A stretch of DNA of 64,000 nt from Rhizobacter sp. Root404 (lineage in GTDB: Bacteria; Pseudomonadota; Gammaproteobacteria; Burkholderiales; Burkholderiaceae_C), in assembly GCF_001425865.1 (NCBI RefSeq), contig NZ_LMDS01000005.1:546683-610682 (forward strand). The letters run 5' to 3'. The position numbers and the translations under genes were made by a program. Shown piece after piece: positions 33,068 to 41,058 of this stretch. The notes beneath the pieces are model-generated. The model was not told the DNA's origin, did not search any database, and saw nothing but the letters and a program-made list of their open reading frames with translations. Within the stretch, counting starts at the first letter, position 1, and every line of letters begins with the position of its first letter.

Positions 33068-34258
33068 TCAGGCCTCGACGCCGTGCAGCGCCAACAGGTG
33101 CGCCATGCGCCTGACCGCCAGTTCGGGCTGCTCGACCAGCCCGGCCGCATCGGCGAGGCGGAACAACTCGGCCAAATGCACCAGCGAGCGCGTGCTTTGC
33201 TGCCCGCCGACCATCGTGAAGTGGCTCTGGTGCCCGTTCAGCCAGGCCATGAACACGACCCCGGTTTTGTAGAAGCGGGTCGGCGCCGCAAAGATGTGGC
33301 GGGACAGCGGGACGGTCGGCGCCAGGATCGCGTGGAGGCGTGCGGTGTCGCCCGCGGCGAGTGCGGCCAGCGCCGCGTTCGCGGCCGGCGCGATCGCGTC
33401 GAAGATGCCCAGCAGCGCGTCGCTCCGGCCGTGCGTCGGCAGCGTGCCGGCGCCGTCGCCGGCGATCAGCTCGGCGTAGTTGAAGTCGTCGCCGGTGTAC
33501 ATCCGCACGCCGGCCGGCAGGCGGCGGCGCATCGCGATCTCCTTGTCCTTGTCGAGCAGCGAGATCTTGATGCCGTCGACCTTCGCGGCGTTGGCGTCGA
33601 TCACCGCCAGCGCGGTGTTCATCGCCGCGTCCGCGTCGGCATGACCCCAGTAGCCCTTCAGCGCCGGATCGAACATGTCGCCGAGCCAGTGCAGGATCAC
33701 CGGCTGCTTCGCCTGCCGCAGAACACGGTCGTAGACGCGCTCGTAGTCGGCGGGGCTGGTCGCGACCTTGGCGAGCGCACGGCTGGCCATCACGATCAGC
33801 GTGCCGCCGAGCTTCTCGATCGCCTCCATCTGTTCTTCGTAGGCGCGGATCACGTCGTCGACGGTGGTCACCGCCGCCGGATCGAGGTGGTCGGTGCCGC
33901 AGCCGGAGGCGATCAGCGCGCCCGGCACGTCGCGCGCGGCGTCGAGCGAGCGGCGGATCAGCTCGAGCGAAGTCGGCCAATCGAGCCCCATGCCGCGCTG
34001 CGCGGTGTCCATCGCCTCGGCGACGCCGAGGCCGAGCGACCACAGACGGCGCCGGTACGCGATCGTGGCGTCCCAGTCGACGGCGCATTGCAGCCACGGG
34101 TCGATCGCGGCGCGCGGGTCGGCGACGACATGCGCGGCCGAGTAGGCGATCCGGTTGAAGCGCGTGCCCGGCGGCGCGGTCGCGATCGGCGCGGCGTCGC
34201 GCAGCGTGTGGCGTTGCACGCGACCATCGGCGGTCGGCAGGTTCAGGGTCAAGCTCAT
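33068..34258 (-). CDS. DUF993 family, dihydrodipicolinate synthase-like
   Basis: 396-aa protein matching the DUF993 group of the DapA-like class I aldolase superfamily. LIVMASRALAK, PVILHWLGDMFDPALKGYWG, VDGIKISLLDKDKE (the Lys in GIKIS is a candidate Schiff-base residue), MYTGDDFNY and the C-terminal NGHQSHFTMVGGQQ are notable. Substrate is unknown. DUF993 genes recur beside Gfo/Idh oxidoreductases and TIM-barrel isomerases, as here. Start ATG at 34258, 11 bp after the oxidoreductase stop. Confidence 0.85.
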   Translation of the reverse strand: MSLTLNLPTADGRVQRHTLRDAAPIATAPPGTRFNRIAYSAAHVVADPRAAIDPWLQCAVDWDATIAYRRRLWSLGLGVAEAMDTAQRGMGLDWPTSLELIRRSLDAARDVPGALIASGCGTDHLDPAAVTTVDDVIRAYEEQMEAIEKLGGTLIVMASRALAKVATSPADYERVYDRVLRQAKQPVILHWLGDMFDPALKGYWGHADADAAMNTALAVIDANAAKVDGIKISLLDKDKEIAMRRRLPAGVRMYTGDDFNYAELIAGDGAGTLPTHGRSDALLGIFDAIAPAANAALAALAAGDTARLHAILAPTVPLSRHIFAAPTRFYKTGVVFMAWLNGHQSHFTMVGGQQSTRSLVHLAELFRLADAAGLVEQPELAVRRMAHLLALHGVEA

Positions 34259-34269
34259 CGCGCGCCCCG

Positions 34270-35433
34270 TCAGACCTGCAGCGCCGGCACGTCGATCCAG
34301 CGCCGTTCCTTCCAGCTCTGCAGCGCGGCCTCGACCAGCTGCACGCCCTTCGCGCCCTCGGGCAGCGTCCACTTGTACGGCTCGTTCTCGACGACGTGGC
34401 GGATGAAGTGCTCCCACTGGATCTTGAAGCCGTTGTCGTAGACCATCGAATCGGGCACCTCCTGCCACTGGTCGAAGAAGTTCATCGTCTGCTTGACGTC
34501 GGGGTTCCAGACCGGCCGCGGCGTCGTGACCCGCGACTGCGCACGACACGACGACAGGCCCGCGACCGCCGAGCCGTGCGTGCCGTCGACATGGAAGGTC
34601 ACCAGGTCGTCGCGCCGCACCCGTGTGACCCAGCTCATGTTGATCTGCGCGACGACCGGCTCGCCGTTGTGGCCCTTCAATTGCACGGTCGCGTAAGCGG
34701 CGTCGTCGGCGGTGGCGTCGTAAGGCCGGCCGGCCTCGTCCCAGCGGGTCGGGATGTGCGTGGCGCCGAGGCACGAGACCGACTGCACCTCGCCGAACAG
34801 GTTGTCCAGCACGTAGCGCCAGTGGCACATCATGTCGAGGATCATGCCGCCGCCGTCTTCCTTGCGGTAGTTCCAGCTCGGCCGCTGGATCGGTTGCAGG
34901 TCGCCCTCGAACACCCAGTAGCCGAACTCGAGTCGCACGCTCAGCATGCGGCCGAAGAAGCCGGCACGGCGCAGCATGTCGAGCTTGCGCAGGCCGGGCA
35001 GGAACAGTTTGTCCTGCACCGCGCCGTGCTTGAGGCCCGATGCCTGCGCGAGCCGAGCGATCTCGACCGCTTCGTTCAGGTTGGTGGCGATCGGCTTCTC
35101 GCAGTAGACGTGCTTGCCGGCGCGGATCGCGTTGGCCAGCAGGGTGGGGCGCATCTGCGTGGTGCCGGCGTCGAAGAAGACGGCGTCGTCCGGGTTGGCC
35201 AGCGCCTCGTCGAGGTTGGTGCCCCAGCGTTCGATGCCATGCGCCCTGGCGAGCGCCTCGATCTTCTCGGCGTTGCGGCCGATCAGGATCGGGTCCGGCA
35301 TCACGCGGTCGCCGTTCGAGAAGAGCACGCCGCCTTCCTTGCGGATCGCGACGATGGAGCGAATCAGGTGCTGGTTCATTCCCATGCGGCCGGTGACGCC
35401 GTGCATGATGAGTCCGAGTCGTTGGGTGGCCAT
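34270..35433 (-). CDS. Gfo/Idh/MocA-family oxidoreductase
   Basis: 387-aa NAD(P)-dependent dehydrogenase. The Rossmann start is slightly unusual (LIMHGVTGRMGMNQHLIRS). HVYCEKPIATN is the family's EKP motif, with K as catalytic base. FEGDLQPIQRPSWNYRKEDGGGMILDMMCHW carries the DxxxH segment within DMMCHW. These enzymes oxidise sugar or polyol hydroxyls. It lies between the enolase-superfamily and DUF993 genes in one operon, so it likely performs an oxidation step of the pathway. Confidence 0.92.
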   Translation of the reverse strand: MATQRLGLIMHGVTGRMGMNQHLIRSIVAIRKEGGVLFSNGDRVMPDPILIGRNAEKIEALARAHGIERWGTNLDEALANPDDAVFFDAGTTQMRPTLLANAIRAGKHVYCEKPIATNLNEAVEIARLAQASGLKHGAVQDKLFLPGLRKLDMLRRAGFFGRMLSVRLEFGYWVFEGDLQPIQRPSWNYRKEDGGGMILDMMCHWRYVLDNLFGEVQSVSCLGATHIPTRWDEAGRPYDATADDAAYATVQLKGHNGEPVVAQINMSWVTRVRRDDLVTFHVDGTHGSAVAGLSSCRAQSRVTTPRPVWNPDVKQTMNFFDQWQEVPDSMVYDNGFKIQWEHFIRHVVENEPYKWTLPEGAKGVQLVEAALQSWKERRWIDVPALQV

Positions 35434-35450
35434 GGTGGGGGTTCCTGTGG

Positions 35451-36836
35451 TCAGAGAGGTTCGGTCGCGGCCCAGTCGGGCGTCGCGCCGTGGGCGAAGC
35501 CGGGGCGGAACAGCGAGTCGATCGCGAGTTCGCCGCGGTCGATTCGCAGCCGGGCCGCGTCGTCGTGGCGTTCGTAGAGGTCCGGGTGCGCTTGCGCGAA
35601 GGCCTGCTGCTCGGCGGCAGGCGCGGCGCCGAAGCCGAGGCCGTAGTGATGCCCGTTGCGCTCGCTGTGCGTGATGCCGAGCAGCGCGACCAGCGCCAGG
35701 TCCTGCTGCACCGCGAGGCCGGCCTGGCAGGTCAGGTCCTCGGCAGACATGAAGTAGCGCGCCGTGCCGCCACCGTCCTCGAGGTTCCAGCGGTCGCAGC
35801 GCGCGCGGTTGATCAGCGATTTGTACAGGCCCTTGCAGGTCTTGCTCGACACGCCGGTCCAGCCCAGCGCGCGGCCCTGCGGAAAGGCGTCGAGCGTGCC
35901 GTCGGCCTCGTCGAGCAGCAGCGGGACGGGCCCGTCCGCCGGCAGCGCGGTCGACAGGCTGAGTTCGCGCGGCAGCGGCTGCTCGATGTACAGCGGTGCC
36001 GGCAGGCCACGCAGCCCCGCGAGCAGTTCCTTCAAGGCATCGAGGCTCGCGTACTGTTCGTTGCCGTCGACGGTGTAGCGGTAGTCGCCGACGGTCCGGT
36101 CGAGCACGCCCAGCACGGCGCGCAGTCGCTGCAGGTCGCTGGCCGGCTCGCCGCCGAGCTTGATCTTGAAGCTGCGGTGACCGTAGCGTTCGATCACGGC
36201 GCGCAGGCTGATCGGCAGGCCATCGTCACCGAAGCGCACGGCCTCGAGTTCGTCGAGGAGGCCGACGGTGTGGCGCGCCTCGATGCGGCGCAGCGGCTGC
36301 AGCGTGGGCAGCCAGGCGGACCAGTCCCAGCCGGTCATGTCGGCCGCGACGGGGACGTCGACCAGGCCGAGCGCGTTGCGATGCGCGGCCTCGAAGAAGG
36401 ACACATCGAGCGCACGGCACAACGCGTCGAGCACGGCCTTGTCGATCACCGCCTGGCCGAACGCGGACGACAGCGCCGTGCGGCCCGCCGCGTGGCCTTG
36501 CGCCATCAGCGCGTCGTAGTGGCGCGCGAACAGCCCGAACGAGGTCGCGGGCGTGTCGTTGGTGTACGCCGCTGCGGCATCGCGGGTCGCCTGCGCGAGG
36601 TCGGCGATGTTGGCGTCGGCGCTGAGGCCGGCACGCTTGTCGAACCACTTCGGCACCATCATCTCGGCCGCGACACCGTGCCCGCTGCAGTGGCCCGGCA
36701 CGTCCACCTCGACCCGCACGAACAGCTGCGGGCACGCCGTCAGGGTGCTGGCGCCGAAGCGGAAAGGCAGGCGCAGCTGGACCGGCCGGACCCGCAGGTC
36801 GACCGCGCGCACGACGACGTTGACGCCGGTGGTCAT
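35451..36836 (-). CDS. Enolase-superfamily (mandelate racemase-like) dehydratase
   Basis: 461-aa enolase-superfamily protein, longer than the usual 370-420. SFKIKLGG (Lys base), YTVDGNEQY (first metal ligand region), YIEQPLPR and LLLDEADGTLD are the expected strands; GVSSKTCKGLYKSL offers a second Lys. It probably abstracts an alpha-proton from a carboxylate substrate, leading to dehydration or racemisation. In the operon between the ABC ATPase (16 bp) and the Gfo/Idh gene (17 bp). Substrate unknown. Confidence 0.85.
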   Translation of the reverse strand: MTTGVNVVVRAVDLRVRPVQLRLPFRFGASTLTACPQLFVRVEVDVPGHCSGHGVAAEMMVPKWFDKRAGLSADANIADLAQATRDAAAAYTNDTPATSFGLFARHYDALMAQGHAAGRTALSSAFGQAVIDKAVLDALCRALDVSFFEAAHRNALGLVDVPVAADMTGWDWSAWLPTLQPLRRIEARHTVGLLDELEAVRFGDDGLPISLRAVIERYGHRSFKIKLGGEPASDLQRLRAVLGVLDRTVGDYRYTVDGNEQYASLDALKELLAGLRGLPAPLYIEQPLPRELSLSTALPADGPVPLLLDEADGTLDAFPQGRALGWTGVSSKTCKGLYKSLINRARCDRWNLEDGGGTARYFMSAEDLTCQAGLAVQQDLALVALLGITHSERNGHHYGLGFGAAPAAEQQAFAQAHPDLYERHDDAARLRIDRGELAIDSLFRPGFAHGATPDWAATEPL

Positions 36837-36852
36837 GAGGCGGCGCGGCGCA

Positions 36853-37701
36853 TCAATGCGCGTCGAGATGGCCTTGCGCGTAGAAGTGCGCGCGCAGCAG
36901 GCGCGCGTAATGCGCGAAAGCCTCGGTGCCCATCACGTCGAGCGGGCGCGGGCGCGGCAGGTCGATGTCGTAGACCTCGACGATGCGCCCGGGCCGCTCG
37001 CTCATCACGAACACGCGGTCGGACAGGAAGATCGCCTCGGGGATGCTGTGAGTGATCAGCAGCACCGTCTTCATCGACGTCATCCAGATGCGCTGCAGCT
37101 CGAGGTTCATGCGCTCGCGGGTCATCGCGTCGAGCGCGCCGAACGGCTCGTCCATCAGCAGCACCGACGGGTCGTGCAGCAGCGCGCGCAGGATCGCCAC
37201 CCGCTGCTGCATGCCGCCCGAGAGCTGCCAGGGGTACTTCTGCTCGAAGCCCTTCAGGCCGGCCATCTCGATCAGCGCCGCGGCGCGCTCGCGCGCGGCG
37301 GCCATCGGCAGGTTGCGGATCTCCGCCTGCAGGAGGATGTTGTCGATCACGCGCCGCCACGGCAGCAGCAACGCGCTCTGGAACACGATGCCCACGTCCG
37401 TCTGCGGCCCGCGCACCGGCTTGCCGGCCAGCGCGAGCTCGCCGCCGCTGATCGGCAGCAGCCCGGCGACCATCTTCATCAGCGTGCTCTTGCCGCAGCC
37501 CGACGGCCCGACCACCGACACGAACTCGCCGGCGCGGATGCTGAAGTCCAGCGGCTTCAGCGTCTCGGTGTCGCCCTCGCGGGTGCGGTAGGTCTTGCGG
37601 ACGCCGCGGCCCTCGATCAGCACCGGCGCGGTCGAAGCGGCCGTGGCCGCACCGCGCGCGAGCGGGTCGAGCGCGACGACGTTGCTCGCGCCTGCGGTCA
37701 T
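36853..37701 (-). CDS. ABC transporter ATPase (SsuB/TauB/NrtD type)
   Basis: 282-aa ATP-binding subunit. Walker A GPSGCGKST, Q-loop VFQSALLLPW, signature LSGGMQQRVAI, Walker B VLLMDEPFGALD and switch His in LITHSIPEA. This class works with NMT1/SsuA-type binding proteins to import sulfonates, pyrimidines, aromatic acids or thiamine precursors. The start overlaps the binding-protein stop by 4 bp. The N-terminus (about 30 residues before the fold) is longer than usual. Confidence 0.94.
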   Translation of the reverse strand: MTAGASNVVALDPLARGAATAASTAPVLIEGRGVRKTYRTREGDTETLKPLDFSIRAGEFVSVVGPSGCGKSTLMKMVAGLLPISGGELALAGKPVRGPQTDVGIVFQSALLLPWRRVIDNILLQAEIRNLPMAAARERAAALIEMAGLKGFEQKYPWQLSGGMQQRVAILRALLHDPSVLLMDEPFGALDAMTRERMNLELQRIWMTSMKTVLLITHSIPEAIFLSDRVFVMSERPGRIVEVYDIDLPRPRPLDVMGTEAFAHYARLLRAHFYAQGHLDAH

Positions 37702-38696
37702 TTCGGCAGGAAGTCGTTGGTGACCCAGTCCTCGGCCTTGCCGCGCGCGGCGGGGTCGAGGCCGCCGTACTGCACCAGCAGGTCGAGCGAGTCGTTGATG
37801 TCCTTCATCGACGCGCGCAGCGGGCGCTGGCCCTTGGTCTCGGCCGAGTGGTAGAGCGGCGTGGTCAGCTTGATGCCGACGATCAGCGTGTCGCGCTGGC
37901 CGGCCTTGGCATTGGCCTTCAGCATCGCGTCGATCGACGCTTCGGGGTTCTTCTCGGTCTCCTCGAACGCGCGGGTTGTCGCGCGCATGAAGCGGCGCAC
38001 CATGTCGGCCTTGTTCGCGAGCGTGTCCTTGTGGGCGATCACGCCGGAGCTGACCATCGTGATGCCGTAGTCGGCGAAGCGGATCACCTCGACCGGCTTC
38101 TTGGTCGCGTCCTGGATCTTGATGTTCTGGTCCATCACGTAGCCGAGCAGCAGGTCGGCCTGGCCGTTGATCACCGCGTTCAGCTTGGTCTGGCCGTCGC
38201 CGGAGACGACCTTGTACTGGCCCTCCTGCAGGCCGGTCTTCTTCAGGAACAGCGGCCAGATCTGGCTCATCGAATCCCCCGGCGTCATCGCGACGGTCTT
38301 GCCGACGATGTCCTTCGGCGACTTGATGTTCTTCTCGGCCAGGCCCATTACCGCCATCGGGCTGAGCTGCAGCGCGACGCCGACCGCCTTGACCGGCGCG
38401 CCCTTGGTCGCGGCGCGGATCATCGTCGGCACGTCGACGTAGCCGAAGGTTGCCGAGTTGGCGGACACGGCCTGGATCGAGACCGCGGAGCCGCGGCCCT
38501 CCTGGATGTCGAGGTCGATGCCCTCGGCTTCATAGAAGCCCTTCTCCTTGCCGAGGAAGAACGGCGCGTGCTCGCTGTAGACGTACCAGTTGAGCAGCAG
38601 CGTGACCTTCTCGCGTGTCTGCGCGACCGCGCCCGACACCAGCGCGCCGGCCAGCGCCCCCGCGCATGCGACCCGGATCAGATGGCGACGTTTCAT
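37698..38696 (-). CDS. ABC transporter substrate-binding protein, NMT1/THI5-like
   Basis: 332-aa periplasmic binding protein. MKRRHLIRVACAGALAGALV and then AVAQ is the signal peptide. LLLNWYVYSEHAPFFLGKEKG is the family's N-terminal block, and GSAVSIQAV followed by FGYVDVPTM matches the ligand-site region. By family it binds a small pyrimidine-like, aromatic or sulfonate ligand. In the operon 48 bp after the permease gene. Confidence 0.93.
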   Translation of the reverse strand: MKRRHLIRVACAGALAGALVSGAVAQTREKVTLLLNWYVYSEHAPFFLGKEKGFYEAEGIDLDIQEGRGSAVSIQAVSANSATFGYVDVPTMIRAATKGAPVKAVGVALQLSPMAVMGLAEKNIKSPKDIVGKTVAMTPGDSMSQIWPLFLKKTGLQEGQYKVVSGDGQTKLNAVINGQADLLLGYVMDQNIKIQDATKKPVEVIRFADYGITMVSSGVIAHKDTLANKADMVRRFMRATTRAFEETEKNPEASIDAMLKANAKAGQRDTLIVGIKLTTPLYHSAETKGQRPLRASMKDINDSLDLLVQYGGLDPAARGKAEDWVTNDFLPK

Positions 38697-38744
38697 GGTT
38701 TGTCTCCTGTTGACGTTGTGGATGAACGGGGAAGCGAACGAATC

Positions 38745-39524
38745 TCAGGCGGTGGCGTTCATGTCGTGGCGCTGCGAGGCGTGCCACGGCATCAGCCAGC
38801 GCTCGACCAGCTCGACGACGAGGAACAGCAGCACCCCCAGCGTCGACAGCACGACCAGCGCCGCGAACATCAGCGGCAGGTCGAAGGTGCCGGTCGCGCG
38901 CTGCAGCACGAAGCCGATGCCCGAGTTGGAACCGACGAACTCGCCGACGACCGCGCCGACCACGGCCAGCGTGACCGAGACCTTCAGCCCGCTGAAGATC
39001 GACGGCAGCGCCTGCGGCAGGCGGAACTTCAGGAAGATCTTCAGCGGGTTGGCGCCCATCGAGCGCGCCAGGTCGATCACGTCGGGCTCGACCGACTTGA
39101 AGCCCTGCACCGTCGACACGACGACCGGGAAGAAGCCGAGCAGGAACGCCGCGATCACCTTCGGCACGATGCCGAAGCCGAACCACACGACGAACAACGG
39201 CGCGATCGCGACCTTGGGCACCGACTGCGAGAACACCAGCAGCGGGTAGACGAAGCTCTCGACCGTGCGCGAGTACGAGATCCACATCGCGATCGGCACG
39301 CCGATCAGCGCCGAGGCCGCGAAGCCGCCGAGCGTCGCGTACAGCGTCGGCAGGCTTTGCGACAGCAGCATCGGCCACTCGGCGATCAGCTGCTTGACGA
39401 CGGCCAGCGGCGGCGGCACCAGGTACGGCGGGATCTTGAAGAGCCGCACGACCAGGTCCCACAGCACGAGCAGCATCACGATCAGCCAGAACGGCCGCGT
39501 GGCGGGGTGCAGCAGCCAACGCAT
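38745..39524 (-). CDS. ABC transporter permease (SsuC/TauC type)
   Basis: 259-aa inner-membrane subunit with about six hydrophobic helices and the coupling EAA-like loop SVEPDVIDLARSMGANPLKI followed by FRLPQALPSIFSGLK. Pairs with the adjacent ATPase and binding protein to form one importer. Start ATG at 39524, one base after the oxygenase stop, so it is tightly coupled. Confidence 0.94.
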   Translation of the reverse strand: MRWLLHPATRPFWLIVMLLVLWDLVVRLFKIPPYLVPPPLAVVKQLIAEWPMLLSQSLPTLYATLGGFAASALIGVPIAMWISYSRTVESFVYPLLVFSQSVPKVAIAPLFVVWFGFGIVPKVIAAFLLGFFPVVVSTVQGFKSVEPDVIDLARSMGANPLKIFLKFRLPQALPSIFSGLKVSVTLAVVGAVVGEFVGSNSGIGFVLQRATGTFDLPLMFAALVVLSTLGVLLFLVVELVERWLMPWHASQRHDMNATA

Positions 39525-39525
39525 T

Positions 39526-40263
39526 TCAGGACACCCGGAACTTCAGCGAGTGGTCGTACGGCAGCGCCGGCGACGCGAACTCGTTGTCGTTCGAGACGAA
39601 GTGCAGCGCGCAGGCGCGGCGCCATTGGTCGCTGTGGTTGGGGCCCGATGCGTGGAAGGTGTTGCCGTGGTGGAAGCTCACGCCGCCCTTGCGCACCGGC
39701 GCCGGTGACATGGGCTGCTTGTCGAGGATCGCCGGTGGCAGCTGCAGGTTGTAGGGCTCGGCCTCGGGTGCGAAGTGCTTGTAGACCGGGCCGAGGTTGG
39801 TGCCGTCGCCGAAGTAGAGGCAGCCGTTCTCGAGCGTCGCGTCGTCGAGCGCGATCCACGCAGTGACCATCCCCTCCGGGTCGGTCGGGCCGAAGTAGAA
39901 GTTGTCCTGGTGCGCCGGCTTCGGGCCACCGCCCTCGGGCGGCTTGAAGAAGATCTGGCTGAAGTACACCGACACGCCGGGACCGATCAACGCTTCCACG
40001 TGGTCGAGCAAGCGGCGGTCGCGGGCCAGCGCCTGCACCGCGTCGCGCTGCGCGTGCGGGTTGTCGAGCTTTCGCAGCACCGTGCGTGCGCTGACGCCGC
40101 CGTCCACGTACCAGGCGCGCTGCGACTCCGGCAGCGCGGCGAGGAAGCTCGTGCCCCACTGCTCGATGTCGCGGACGACCGCGTCCATCTCGGCGGAGGT
40201 GAACACGCCGTTGACGGTGAGGTGGCCCTGGCGGCGGTAGAAGGCGATGTCGAACGGGTCCAT
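39526..40263 (-). CDS. Phytanoyl-CoA dioxygenase (PhyH)-family oxygenase
   Basis: 245-aa Fe(II)/2-oxoglutarate oxygenase. The facial triad appears as HQD (in PAHQDNFYFG) with a distal His in HHGNTFHASGPN, and RRACALHFV offers the Arg that binds 2-oxoglutarate. Family members hydroxylate small organic molecules. As the first structural gene after the TetR regulator it may carry out the opening oxidation of the imported compound. One base before the permease gene. Confidence 0.9.
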   Translation of the reverse strand: MDPFDIAFYRRQGHLTVNGVFTSAEMDAVVRDIEQWGTSFLAALPESQRAWYVDGGVSARTVLRKLDNPHAQRDAVQALARDRRLLDHVEALIGPGVSVYFSQIFFKPPEGGGPKPAHQDNFYFGPTDPEGMVTAWIALDDATLENGCLYFGDGTNLGPVYKHFAPEAEPYNLQLPPAILDKQPMSPAPVRKGGVSFHHGNTFHASGPNHSDQWRRACALHFVSNDNEFASPALPYDHSLKFRVS

Positions 40264-40308
40264 CGTGTCGTCCTCAATTAACCGTTTGGTGACTAGTGAC
40301 GCGTGGCG

Positions 40309-40959
40309 CTACTTTCGCAGTACATAGCCGAGGATCACTTCGGTCATGTGCGACAGGCGCTCCGCCAGCGCGGCCGGCGCGCGCAGGTCGCGACCGAAGA
40401 TCGTCGACAGCGTGGCGTTGTTGGAGAGGTAGAAGTAGCAGAGGCTGGCGATCGAGATGTAGAGCTGCACGGGATCGACGCCGCCGCGGAACAGGTTGGC
40501 GCGCTGGCCGCGCTGCAGCACGTCGTCGAGCAATTGCACGAGCGGTGAATTGAGTTCGCGGATGCGCGAAGAGCGGTTCAGGTGCACCGCCTTGTGCAGG
40601 TTCTCGCTGTTCAGCAGCGTCAGGAAATGCGGGTTGGCGAGGTAGTAATCCCAGGTGAACTCGACCAGCCGGCGGATCGCGGTGACGGGCTCGAGGTTCT
40701 CGAGGCGCAGCGCCTTCTCGGCCTCCCGGATGTCGGCGTAGGTCTGCTCGAGCACGGCGAGGAACAGGTCGTCCTTGCTGCCGAAGTAGTAGTACAGCAG
40801 GCGCTTGTTGACGCCGGCGCGCTCGGCGATGCGCTCGACCCGCGCGCCGCCCAGGCCGGCGTCGGAGAACTCCGCGACGGCGGCGCTCAGGATCGCTTGC
40901 TGCGTGCGGTCGGCATCGCGGGTGCGGATTTCGGGCAGCGCCACGCTCTCGGTCGTCAT
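40309..40959 (-). CDS. TetR-family regulator of the catabolic operon
   Basis: 216-aa repressor-type regulator. N-terminal HTH: AILSAAVAEFSDAGLGGARV, IAERAGVNKRLLYYYFGSKDDL. The C-terminal region (WDYYLANPHFLTLLNSENLHK) resembles RutR-like ligand domains. It starts the minus-strand set, 45 bp before the oxygenase gene, and is divergent from the ThDP enzyme. ATG at 40959 is preferred because the alternative at 40977 lies inside the palindromic operator; neither has a clear Shine-Dalgarno. It likely controls itself, the operon and perhaps the divergent gene. Confidence 0.9.
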   Translation of the reverse strand: MTTESVALPEIRTRDADRTQQAILSAAVAEFSDAGLGGARVERIAERAGVNKRLLYYYFGSKDDLFLAVLEQTYADIREAEKALRLENLEPVTAIRRLVEFTWDYYLANPHFLTLLNSENLHKAVHLNRSSRIRELNSPLVQLLDDVLQRGQRANLFRGGVDPVQLYISIASLCYFYLSNNATLSTIFGRDLRAPAALAERLSHMTEVILGYVLRK

Positions 40960-40967
40960 GGACGAAT

Positions 40968-40987
40968 AATTCACCATTCAGTGAATT
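40968..40987. promoter_or_regulatory. Palindromic operator upstream of tetR-type gene
   Basis: Perfect 7-bp inverted repeat AATTCAC/GTGAATT with a 6-bp spacer, 20 bp in all, AT-rich against a GC-rich background. It lies in the roughly 100-bp space between the divergent TetR gene and the ThDP-enzyme gene. Size and placement fit a TetR dimer operator controlling both directions. Not proven. Confidence 0.65.
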
Positions 40988-41058
40988 GCGCAAATCGGTG
41001 TGAACCCGCATCGCCGCGGTGCACACTGGCGGCTTCGCGATTGCTGCCCACGATTTCC

